From contig DCTJ01000085.1 of the NCBI GenBank assembly GCA_002329545.1, positions 1-10,799 of the forward strand: a stretch of 10,799 nucleotides of DNA. Reading direction: 5' to 3'. The position numbers and the translations under genes were made by a program. Shown here piece by piece: positions 1-7,552 of the stretch. This DNA comes from Candidatus Omnitrophica bacterium UBA1443. GTDB taxonomy: Bacteria > Omnitrophota > Omnitrophia > Omnitrophales > Aquincolibacteriaceae. Each line of letters opens with the position of its first letter. Within the stretch, counting starts at the first letter, position 1. The notes below the pieces were generated by a model, which was given only the letters and a program-made list of their open reading frames with translations, was not told the DNA's origin and ran no database searches.

Positions 1-3000
1 GAGTCCGGACGATTACCGTGGACCATCCTCTGGATCGTGACCGGCGTGCCCCAAGCTTTTGATATCCCTTTTTTCTCAAGAACTTCTTGCGCTCGATAAG
101 AATGCCACGATTGAGCAATCTCACTGACCGCAAGAAGAAGAATTTCAAACTCATCCCCGTCATAGTAGCGGGTAACAGCCACCCATTGTTCGAAACGCTT
201 TCTGAGATCGTGAAGCAGAGTCTCGACTTTACTTTTGGATTCCGCCGTGTTTTGGAGAATCAACTCCTTAAATTGTTGATAATTCATTCCGAAAAGCGTA
301 TGGGTGTGAAACTGTGCCTGATGCCCCTTAGTCTCACGCAGAGGATTCAGGTTGTTAAGTAATCTGCTTTGCCAATCAGAACCCTCTAGAGGAGTGTTTG
401 CGATAGTTTCCAGATTAAGAAGAGCGTTGTGTATCTCGTTCTCACACCCCTTCACGATCCGTTCCATGGACGCATCATCAAAGTCACTCACACGACTTTG
501 GGATTTTCCCATCTGGATTTTCATATTTTCGATCAGACGAGAAAAAAAATCCTCCCGAAAACCAAGCACGGTCGTCGCGTATGACGTCAGGTATCGGCGT
601 CGATCATCCAGCGCGATCCGTTTCGGGACACCCGCATCAATCAGCAACTGCAGAACCCGTTCGGTGACGGGCAATTTTAAAAAGGTATCCAGAACACCCG
701 GCAGAGGGATAAAGGCTCCGCTTCTCACCGATACTAGTAATGGTTCTTTTGTATCGGGTTCCCACCCAGCGCGGCTTTCATTGAGTTGCTTTAATTCTGA
801 TCCGCTAAGTTTTTGGAGATTAAAGGGAAAGTGTCGCCCCGCCTGCCGTTCCAGTAACAGAACATATTTAAAAACAACATCACGCAATTGACCTTTCTGT
901 TCGGGTCGAGACAATTGGGCCAAATAATCCGTTGAGATCGTAAAACCGGGTGGAACGGGGTACCCCTTCTCCGCCATCTTTCGAAGCATAAGCCCCTTGT
1001 TTCCGAACTGGGAAGTCAGCTTGGGACTCCCATCCTCGGGTTTCATTCCCGGATAAAACAGGACAACATCCTCGCTTTGTTTCCGGGAGAAAGGAACTTC
1101 GAGTGGAGGGGTGCGCGATTTGAGCGCCTCCAGAAGAGATTGATGCCTTCGCAAGAAATTCCGGAAAAGAATCAATCCTTCCTCGGCAAAAATATCGCCT
1201 ATCAGCTTCTGCTCCGCAACTTTCGCCCAATTTTCGCCTGTTCCTTTATCCCGCACTTGAGTTCCCCGGGTTTGAATAAATACGCTGAGGTTCTGCTCGC
1301 CAAGAGACTCCGCGATCCTGCGGCCATGCCCACCAAATAAAATTTGTATCATGTTCATCACTCGATTAAGACGAATACCGGTTTCACGAAAAACATCCAG
1401 TGTTTGAGCGACCGAAAGATTCTCATACTCAAGGATATCTCCGAGCTCCCGAAAATCCTGGTTACCCAACCCCGAAGATTCGAGCAAATCCAAAAAGCGC
1501 CGCAAGCTCATGCGAATCGTTTTGAGTTGTTCGCTGTCAAAATCTTTTAATATCTCGGTCCGTATTCCCTTTTCTTCCTTTCCGTCGACAAAATGAGCCC
1601 GCGTAAACTGTTCTAAATAGTCCTCAAATAACCGAAACGCATGTTGTCGTATCGCTTCAATCTGTTCAAATCCCGCGATGCTTCGCTCCTTCGTAACAAT
1701 CGCGTACCCCGTAAGTTCAAACCCCCACCGTTCTTCTTCGTAGAGGCTGTGATCGGTGGCATAAGTTCGCTCAAAAATTTCTTCCTCTTTCAGAACATCC
1801 ATTTCCTTATCCAGATTAGCAATTCGCCCCAAAAGCAACTCCACCGCCTGGATATATCGACCTTGTTCCACGGCCTGATCGGCGTCCGGAGCGATCACTA
1901 CCAACTTTTGCCGCCCCCCCAGATATCGCATCTTCACAGAATTATACGTCTGTAAAAACAAGATCAACCCGCGACGTATTCCCTTCTCGCCATCGTCAGA
2001 AATCGCGTCAATCAACCGTTTAAGCGATTCATCGGGAAGAGTCACGAGATCTTCCGCTGTGTTGATCTCATTCAGACCCGAAACCTTTGCGGCCTCACGA
2101 ATCTCTCGATTCCACCCCGGCAAAAGAGCGAGTTGTTCCGTGGACTCTTGTTCGAGACTGCGCCTAAATTCCGGCTCAATATATTCCAGAAAGGGTGTTA
2201 GCTTTTCCCGCCCGATCGCCTTTAACATCGCATTCATCATATCAAGATTCGCAGAACTCGGAGCTCGATGGATACTCATCCGGATATAACGGATAAAACC
2301 CTTAAGCCCGTATTGATCGTCCAGATCTTTAACATACTCCCGGATGTCATCAATATTGCTCATGGCTCGTGGATAAGGAAACGCCTGCACCAGTTTTCGA
2401 ACTAGAAAAATGTCACTCTTTCGGCGTACATTTAAAAGATCGCTCAAAAATTTAAGATCGGTGTGTTCAGAAAAAGATCCATTACCAAACCGCAAGTGAA
2501 TCACAAGAAGTGGTATCAAACTGGTGGCCTCAAGAGGATACTTGACAATAAATTTTACAAGTTCGGGGAGTGTTCGATTAAGACGCCCCCCCGTAGCCAA
2601 AAGAAAGAAAAAGGTTTCCTGTAACAGGTTGGGGTCACCGTATTTCATGATTTTTTCAAGAACAAGACCATAGTTCCCCGCTCTGATACCTTCGCCATCC
2701 AACAAGGTCTCGAAAATTCTACGATCCGGCTCAAGGTTCCTTGACTTGGACAACTTCCACGACTGCGCCCAACTCAGTACCCGGTCGAGATTCCAGCTCT
2801 GGATAAGCCAGTTCAGCTTTTCTTCCGGGGAGGAAAGTTTGGTTGATGAACAGCGACTCAGAAAATCGGTGGTGAATGCGTTGAGAACCATAAGCGCTTC
2901 CTGGGCCTTGTCAGGATCTCCCCTGGCGCCGGCCCAAAGCGGCGTTTGAATTAATTGCGTAAAAGGAGGCCGCCCAAAAGCAAACAGACGAGCAAACGCA

Positions 3001-5648
3001 ACCCGAAAATCATCAGATTGGGGGAAAACATTCTGAAGATCAACATCATTCCAAGAACCGTAAAGATCCAGAAAACGTGCGATTTCTTTCTCATCATATC
3101 GCTTTCCGCTTAATTCAGAGATCAGGCGGGGGTAATAAAAATTCTTGTGCTTTTTAAGGTGAAAATCTAGTTTTTCCCGAATAAATCGGAAGTTTTGTCC
3201 TGTCCCAAACTTCCCGTCCTGGAGGGTCAAAGCTCCGCCGAGAACGCTGAAGAAACTTTTCTCACCCAAGGCCTCCAATCCGTCAAAAGCAACCGCATTC
3301 TCGCCTAGACTGTGAGGAGCACTCCGGTTCAAGGCATACTCAATGAAGATATCCTCATAACGTCTAAAAGTAAACCGATACGGGCGAATCTTTTGGAAGC
3401 AAAGCGCGAGTTTCTCTAAAAGTCTCACATTCTCACTACTTACCTCTCCAGCATCGTAAGTAGAAGTATCTTGTCTCTTGTTTTTTTTCAAAACATCCGC
3501 CATGTTTCCCAAAAGTTTCTTTTTCGCGCCGTGAGATAAAAATCTCTTCAGAAAAAATTCCGCTTGTTTCTCAGAAAACGGATACATCTTCGGGATTTCT
3601 GAAATGATGTCTGTTTCAATTTTATCCGTCCCAACTTCTTTTCTAATTTCGGGGAGTATATCGGCGAGCACTTCAACTTTATCGCCCCAATCCTCTCTTA
3701 GCAGAAGACGAATAGCCTCCGCCGAAGGCAAGCTCAAAAGATACTGACGGGCCCGGAGATAACCCGGCGAATCGACAGGCTCATACTGAAGATGTCGTTT
3801 TAGGGCAGAAAGTTCCCGGGCCTTTTTTTTCTCAGGAGTTTCCTCGTCATCCTGATCATCGCCATCGCGCATTTCGGATCGCTGAAGATCCATCTCAAAA
3901 TTCTGGCCTGGATTAAAAAAATTGGCACCAAGAAGTCTTTTAAATTTATTTTTTAATTCAACAACTTGGTGGTTGCGACCGGATGCCCCCACAGTCTGCC
4001 GGACAATCTCATAAATACGCTTCAGACGTCCCCGCCGGGCCACTTCCGACGGATTTTGAAGAAAAGTGGGCTGGCTGATAATTTCGGGTCCAATTTGCGA
4101 TTTTAAAATATCGGAACCCAAAAGCGCCCTGAGGTAATTACGGTTGGATTCAGGCGAGATCTCGCCTATCGCGGGAGTAATCCCGATATAGGAATTTCCA
4201 TCTTCTACGATCTTTTTTCTGAGACCTTCGGTGTGGAACCCGCCGGCAATCAAAACAGCTTTTTGCTTCTTTTGCGCCTTAAGACGAACCATCGCATTCC
4301 GGATCATGTGATTTTCACGTATCATCGCACCCTCATAAAAACGGATTGCCGTCTCGTAAAGGGTTGTAACTCCGGAAAGTTTTGAGGGTTTTAGGTCAAG
4401 ATCCAGAACAAGCTTTCGCGGCGTATTTTTTTGTGTCCGAATCTCCTGATATTCCGACCGTCGAAGTTCCAGTTTGAAAAGTTTTCGAAGGAGACGGTAG
4501 CGGTGAAGAATGTCCGTGAGTTGTTTTTCATGTTCCGTTTTCGCCAGCGCCATGACTACCTTTTGAGCCAACATTCGCATTTCTTCCTGAAACCGGATTC
4601 CCTCCAACTCACTTAAAAGAATAAGCCGTTGCAGGTGAAGACGAAAGGCAGGATAAATTTCAAAGGAATAGTCTTCAGGCAGAACGTCCAAAAGTTTCTC
4701 AAATGCGAAACGGGTTTTGTAGAGGGGCAAACCGTGCGCCGTCTTTTGATTTAAAAGCTGGGTAATTTCGTCAAGAACGGCAGCGGGTATCTTCCGGGCC
4801 GCGAGATCCGCCAAAAAGGATTCTTGTTCTTTGGCGACCTTGTCCCCGTCGATCTGGGCGTCAATTCCTTGAAGGCGAAAATACCGGACCAAAACCGGCC
4901 AGTTTTTTTGTTCCCGGACATCCTCCAGGTCAATCTGTAACTGATTAAGAGCTTCCCGTTTCAACAACGCCAGCCGGGTCTGAAGAGGCAGGCGATCTTC
5001 TTCGTAAGCCACTTCAGATTCCAGAAACTCCCTCAGAGGTTTATTCAGCTTTGTCCTGGCGGATTTTTGCCACCGGAGATAAAACGAATCCAGAAAATTT
5101 TCGGCTGTTTTCCGGCCCTGATACACTTCTTTATAATCACCAAGGTTTTCAGCGTAGGCCGCAAAATCTTCAATCCCCCATCCCCTGGGCTTTTTATCAG
5201 GGGCCTCCATCAGCATCGCTTCGGCGCCGGTCAGTTCACCCGCCTCAAGCAAACGGTCGATCACCATCGCATTCAATTTTTTATCATCTGGAAAAAAACT
5301 GAAAAGTTCCGGCTCAAGTCGTTCACTCGCGCCTTCCAAAAAAATGAGATCGAGGCCATAATTTCGGGTGAGATGCTGGAGGATACGTTTGATATTCGTT
5401 TGGGCGGCATAATTCGCATGGGCTTCTTCAATATGGATAAAAAGAGGCGCTCCGTCGGAACCTTTAACAACGTCCGTCACTTTGCCAAATTCTGACGGAA
5501 TGGTAAACGCATTCCCTGGAAAGAAAACAGCGGAATTCTCAACACCTCCGGAGTGCGTAGCCCAAGCGGGAGTCAGGGTGTTCGTCGTAAAAAAAATAAC
5601 AGCGATCACACCTGATAAAAGTCTTTTTAAACTCTTGAGATGGCTCAT
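1..5648 (-). CDS. Giant exported protein: Tiki/TraB-like N-terminal domain, long helical middle, PPDK-like ATP-grasp C-terminal part (3' end missing)
   Basis: The frame is open from ATG at 5648 to the left edge: 1882 codons, no stop. AGGTG lies 7 nt before the ATG, and no earlier in-frame start exists before an upstream stop. Residues 1-30 form a signal peptide (basic start, hydrophobic core, cleavage after AWA). Residues 60-510 resemble the Tiki/TraB/EreA/ChaN superfamily: FIHIEEAHANY (H72, H77), LEGA (E105), an Arg/Asn motif (R450, N451) and GGFH (469-472). An acidic, lysine-ended linker lies near 595-609. Residues to about 1524 look charged and helical; I recognise no family. From about 1525 the sequence follows pyruvate phosphate dikinase: NKG...M with K1551 (like PPDK K22), PVPPGF, SVRSGA...PGVLDT with R1642 (like R92), RRRYLTSY...VLG, and WGTPVTIQRMVHGN at 1866-1879. 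The later ATP-grasp residues, phospho-histidine domain and barrel would lie beyond the window. Homology is firm for the C-terminal part and moderate for the N-terminal part; function is unknown. Confidence 0.9.
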   Translation of the reverse strand, partial: MSHLKSLKRLLSGVIAVIFFTTNTLTPAWATHSGGVENSAVFFPGNAFTIPSEFGKVTDVVKGSDGAPLFIHIEEAHANYAAQTNIKRILQHLTRNYGLDLIFLEGASERLEPELFSFFPDDKKLNAMVIDRLLEAGELTGAEAMLMEAPDKKPRGWGIEDFAAYAENLGDYKEVYQGRKTAENFLDSFYLRWQKSARTKLNKPLREFLESEVAYEEDRLPLQTRLALLKREALNQLQIDLEDVREQKNWPVLVRYFRLQGIDAQIDGDKVAKEQESFLADLAARKIPAAVLDEITQLLNQKTAHGLPLYKTRFAFEKLLDVLPEDYSFEIYPAFRLHLQRLILLSELEGIRFQEEMRMLAQKVVMALAKTEHEKQLTDILHRYRLLRKLFKLELRRSEYQEIRTQKNTPRKLVLDLDLKPSKLSGVTTLYETAIRFYEGAMIRENHMIRNAMVRLKAQKKQKAVLIAGGFHTEGLRKKIVEDGNSYIGITPAIGEISPESNRNYLRALLGSDILKSQIGPEIISQPTFLQNPSEVARRGRLKRIYEIVRQTVGASGRNHQVVELKNKFKRLLGANFFNPGQNFEMDLQRSEMRDGDDQDDEETPEKKKARELSALKRHLQYEPVDSPGYLRARQYLLSLPSAEAIRLLLREDWGDKVEVLADILPEIRKEVGTDKIETDIISEIPKMYPFSEKQAEFFLKRFLSHGAKKKLLGNMADVLKKNKRQDTSTYDAGEVSSENVRLLEKLALCFQKIRPYRFTFRRYEDIFIEYALNRSAPHSLGENAVAFDGLEALGEKSFFSVLGGALTLQDGKFGTGQNFRFIREKLDFHLKKHKNFYYPRLISELSGKRYDEKEIARFLDLYGSWNDVDLQNVFPQSDDFRVAFARLFAFGRPPFTQLIQTPLWAGARGDPDKAQEALMVLNAFTTDFLSRCSSTKLSSPEEKLNWLIQSWNLDRVLSWAQSWKLSKSRNLEPDRRIFETLLDGEGIRAGNYGLVLEKIMKYGDPNLLQETFFFLLATGGRLNRTLPELVKFIVKYPLEATSLIPLLVIHLRFGNGSFSEHTDLKFLSDLLNVRRKSDIFLVRKLVQAFPYPRAMSNIDDIREYVKDLDDQYGLKGFIRYIRMSIHRAPSSANLDMMNAMLKAIGREKLTPFLEYIEPEFRRSLEQESTEQLALLPGWNREIREAAKVSGLNEINTAEDLVTLPDESLKRLIDAISDDGEKGIRRGLILFLQTYNSVKMRYLGGRQKLVVIAPDADQAVEQGRYIQAVELLLGRIANLDKEMDVLKEEEIFERTYATDHSLYEEERWGFELTGYAIVTKERSIAGFEQIEAIRQHAFRLFEDYLEQFTRAHFVDGKEEKGIRTEILKDFDSEQLKTIRMSLRRFLDLLESSGLGNQDFRELGDILEYENLSVAQTLDVFRETGIRLNRVMNMIQILFGGHGRRIAESLGEQNLSVFIQTRGTQVRDKGTGENWAKVAEQKLIGDIFAEEGLILFRNFLRRHQSLLEALKSRTPPLEVPFSRKQSEDVVLFYPGMKPEDGSPKLTSQFGNKGLMLRKMAEKGYPVPPGFTISTDYLAQLSRPEQKGQLRDVVFKYVLLLERQAGRHFPFNLQKLSGSELKQLNESRAGWEPDTKEPLLVSVRSGAFIPLPGVLDTFLKLPVTERVLQLLIDAGVPKRIALDDRRRYLTSYATTVLGFREDFFSRLIENMKIQMGKSQSRVSDFDDASMERIVKGCENEIHNALLNLETIANTPLEGSDWQSRLLNNLNPLRETKGHQAQFHTHTLFGMNYQQFKELILQNTAESKSKVETLLHDLRKRFEQWVAVTRYYDGDEFEILLLAVSEIAQSWHSYRAQEVLEKKGISKAWGTPVTIQRMVHGNRPD

Positions 5649-5701
5649 GGATAAACACCTATCTTTCGGCGGAACTTTCAAAGGTTACCCCGTACTCAGG
5701 A

Positions 5702-5729
5702 AGGGTAGCACATCTTTCGACAATTTCAA
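5702..5729 (-). promoter_or_regulatory. Candidate sigma70-type promoter for the giant gene
   Basis: On the minus strand, TTGAAA (5729-5724) is followed after 16 nt by TACCCT (5707-5702). TG one base before the latter gives an extended -10 (TGCTACCCT). It lies in the 119-nt gap between aroA and the giant gene, about 55 nt before the ATG. The -10 matches the consensus at only three of six positions. The gap holds no clear terminator, so readthrough from aroA is equally possible. Confidence 0.3.
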
Positions 5730-5767
5730 GGCTTGCGGATGAGCCGTTTTCGGGTTGTGACCTGGAA

Positions 5768-7063
5768 TTAGCGGACCTTAAGAAGGTGAGAAAAATGCTG
5801 TTCAAAAACGGGATATGATGTGGCAATACAGTCCGTACCCTCGACCACGATTTCTCCCCTGGAACGGAGGCTGGCCACCGCGAGGCTCATCGCGGTGCGA
5901 TGATCCCCGAAACTCTGGACAACCCCGCCCTGGAGCTCCGAAACCCCCTTCACGAGACATCCATCCGGCAATTCTTCAATCGAAGCCCCAACCCTTTTCA
6001 AATTATGAACCATCGAGCGGATCCGATCCGTCTCCTTGACGCGAAGCTCTTCCGCTCCCGAGATCAGGCTTTCATCTTCCGCCAGCGACATCGCGACCAT
6101 CAGCACGGGCAACTCATCAACCAGGGCGGGTATCTCCTCCCGGGCGATTTCGGTCCCGTGAAGTCGTCCCCCTTTCACTCTAATCTCTCCCATCGGCTCC
6201 GGAATTTCCTGGGTCACCGTAACCTCAATTTCCGCCCCCATCCGTTTAAGTACCTGCAAAATACCGGTCCTCGTTGGATTTAATCCAACATCTTTCACGA
6301 GAACATTTGAACCTTCCGTCATCGCGGCGCCAGTAATAAAAAAAGCGGCGGACGAGATATCTCCCGGAATTTTTGTCTGAAATGGGCTTAACCGGTCCGA
6401 CTTTTCAATCACAAGAAGAGGGCCATCCTGTTTAAATTTCGCGCCCGAGGCCCGGAGAAACCGCTCCGTGTGATCGCGCGACGCGACCGGTTCAAGAATT
6501 TTCGTTTCGCCCTCGGCAAACATTCCGGCAAACAAAAGCGCGGATTTGACCTGCGCGCTCGCAAGCCTGTTATTGAAATCAATCCCCCTAAGGTTTCCGC
6601 CGCGGATCGTCAGAGGCGCGAAATTCGCGTTTTCTTTGCCCTTGATTTGCGCCCCCATTTGTTTCAGCGGATCCGTCACGCGCCGCATCGGGCGGGACGA
6701 TAAAGATGGATCCCCGGTCAGCGATGCCTCGAAATGTTGTCCCGCCAAAACTCCCAGAAGAAGTCTCATCGCGGTCCCTGAATTTCCGAGATACAGTTCC
6801 TTCGAAGGTGGCTTCAGCCCTCCCAATCCGACCCCCCGGACTGACACCGTAGTACTCCCGGGCTGTTTTTCAATTTCGACCCCCATCATCCGGAGAACAT
6901 TCAGAAGACAAAGACAGTCCTCACTTTCCAGAAAGTTTTCGTACACACTCAAACCTTCCGAGAGGGCTCCAAAAAGCAACGCGCGGTGAGAGATTGATTT
7001 GTCGCCGGGAGGGACGAGGGCGCCTAAAAATTGTCCCGGACCTTTAAACGTGAGGGATGTCAT
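5768..7063 (-). CDS. aroA: 3-phosphoshikimate 1-carboxyvinyltransferase (EPSP synthase)
   Basis: This cytoplasmic enzyme transfers the enolpyruvyl group of PEP to shikimate 3-phosphate, the sixth step of the shikimate pathway. The 431-residue length is usual. Visible motifs in order: PGDKSISHR (K22, R27), which binds shikimate phosphate and PEP; LGNSGTAMR (92-100); LTGDPSLSSRPM; ASAQVKSALL; RDHTERFL; PGDISSAAFF; VDELPVLMVA with the catalytic Asp; LRVKETDR; and FGDHRTAM near the end. Gly96 is retained, as in glyphosate-sensitive class I enzymes, while position 101 is Leu instead of the E. coli Pro. The gene starts 12 nt after the small coiled-coil gene upstream, with no obvious strong ribosome-binding site, so it is probably translated as part of that cluster. 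No other shikimate gene is beside it, and its partners here look like envelope proteins. Identification is very secure. Confidence 0.97.
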   Translation of the reverse strand: MTSLTFKGPGQFLGALVPPGDKSISHRALLFGALSEGLSVYENFLESEDCLCLLNVLRMMGVEIEKQPGSTTVSVRGVGLGGLKPPSKELYLGNSGTAMRLLLGVLAGQHFEASLTGDPSLSSRPMRRVTDPLKQMGAQIKGKENANFAPLTIRGGNLRGIDFNNRLASAQVKSALLFAGMFAEGETKILEPVASRDHTERFLRASGAKFKQDGPLLVIEKSDRLSPFQTKIPGDISSAAFFITGAAMTEGSNVLVKDVGLNPTRTGILQVLKRMGAEIEVTVTQEIPEPMGEIRVKGGRLHGTEIAREEIPALVDELPVLMVAMSLAEDESLISGAEELRVKETDRIRSMVHNLKRVGASIEELPDGCLVKGVSELQGGVVQSFGDHRTAMSLAVASLRSRGEIVVEGTDCIATSYPVFEQHFSHLLKVR

Positions 7064-7075
7064 CGAAAAACCGAT

Positions 7076-7297
7076 CTATCGGCGCGCCCAAATTCGAACA
7101 CGCGCGATTTCTTCGAGAATTTTTTCTTCCTTTTCCAAAATTTCGGCTTGCTGTTTTTCAAGGTTTTCAATTTGTTTTTTAATTTGGCGAAATTCCCGCA
7201 TAAACTGTTCCGTCCAGGGCTCTTCGGCGGCCTGCAAGCAACCTGCTCCCACCCAAAGGCCTAACATAAACAGGAAACAAAATCGGATGGACCTCAT
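7076..7297 (-). CDS. Small exported coiled-coil protein, copy A
   Basis: I do not recognise a named family. An ATG at 7306 is in frame, but the Shine-Dalgarno-like AGAAGGG ends one base before it and 10 nt before the ATG at 7297. I therefore prefer 7297, giving 73 residues that start MRSIRFCFLF. The N-terminus is a signal peptide. Cleavage after CLQA is likeliest; the Cys preceded by VGAG is a poor lipobox, so a lipoprotein is possible but less likely. The mature part begins EEPWTEQFMREF and continues as one charged helix with heptad-like spacing, ending RIWARR. The mature region is about half identical (26 of 49 positions by eye) to the gene just upstream, so the two are tandem duplicates. 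It lies 15 nt after copy B from this start and directly before aroA. A periplasmic oligomeric coiled coil is an inference. Confidence 0.8.
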   Translation of the reverse strand: MRSIRFCFLFMLGLWVGAGCLQAAEEPWTEQFMREFRQIKKQIENLEKQQAEILEKEEKILEEIARVRIWARR

Positions 7298-7307
7298 GTC
7301 ATGCATA

Positions 7308-7314
7308 CCCTTCT
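7308..7314 (-). promoter_or_regulatory. Ribosome-binding site deciding the start of small protein A
   Basis: AGAAGGG on the minus strand overlaps the stop codon of copy B. It is 1 nt from the ATG at 7306 and 10 nt from the in-frame ATG at 7297. Only the second spacing is workable, so the shorter start is preferred. Confidence 0.5.
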
Positions 7315-7552
7315 ATTTTGACCGGCGGCGAATTTGGATTCGGAGCATGTCGAGCTCCTCGATAATTTTGTCCTGCCGGGTGAGAATTTCCTGGCGCTGA
7401 TTTTCAACTTGAGTAAGGCGTTGCTTAATTTGTTCAAATTCCCGTAAAAACTGCGCCGTCCACGGTTCTTCTTGCGCTACCGCCACCTGACATATCGCGC
7501 CCAAAATAAGTCCGACCAGTAAGTAAAAACGGCTACCCTTTGGAAACTTCAT
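7313..7552 (-). CDS. Small exported coiled-coil protein, copy B
   Basis: Unrecognised family, tandem paralogue of the next gene. The ATG at 7552 gives 79 residues; a GTG one codon earlier (7555) is an alternative. Residues 1-26 form a clear signal peptide (MKFPKGSR, a hydrophobic stretch, then QVAVA before QEEPW). The mature part opens with EEPWTAQFLREF and then forms an amphipathic, Gln/Glu/Arg-rich helix ending in RIQIRRRSK. The EEPWT-QF-REF-QIK block is shared with copy A and looks like the family signature. The start lies inside the last codons of the upstream coiled-coil gene, a 20-nt overlap in another frame. GGAAGG is only 2 nt from the ATG, so translational coupling to the upstream gene is likely. 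No enzyme motif is present; a structural or binding role in the envelope is an inference. Confidence 0.8.
   Translation of the reverse strand: MKFPKGSRFYLLVGLILGAICQVAVAQEEPWTAQFLREFEQIKQRLTQVENQRQEILTRQDKIIEELDMLRIQIRRRSK

Noticed and set aside
352..891. 179-codon plus-strand frame and other plus-strand frames across 87-5742
   Set aside because: They are antisense to the giant gene, rich in Ser/Arg/Pro as expected of shadows, and have no family resemblance.
1..1076. A separate PPDK gene starting at the Met codon at 1046
   Set aside because: The upstream frame is continuous, and only GGGA one base before the ATG is present, which is not a usable ribosome-binding site.
880..1230. 116-codon minus-strand frame
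   Set aside because: It is in a different frame inside the giant gene, whose translation here gives the PPDK-like motifs; this one has no recognisable features.
3481..3830. Runs of eight T (3481-3488 and 3823-3830), eight A on the minus strand, as slippage or phase-variation sites
   Set aside because: The frame continues correctly on both sides and encodes Lys-rich stretches; nothing shows an alternative frame.
5736..5765. Terminator after aroA
   Set aside because: Only a 3-4 bp stem (GGCT/AGCC) without a T tract is visible.
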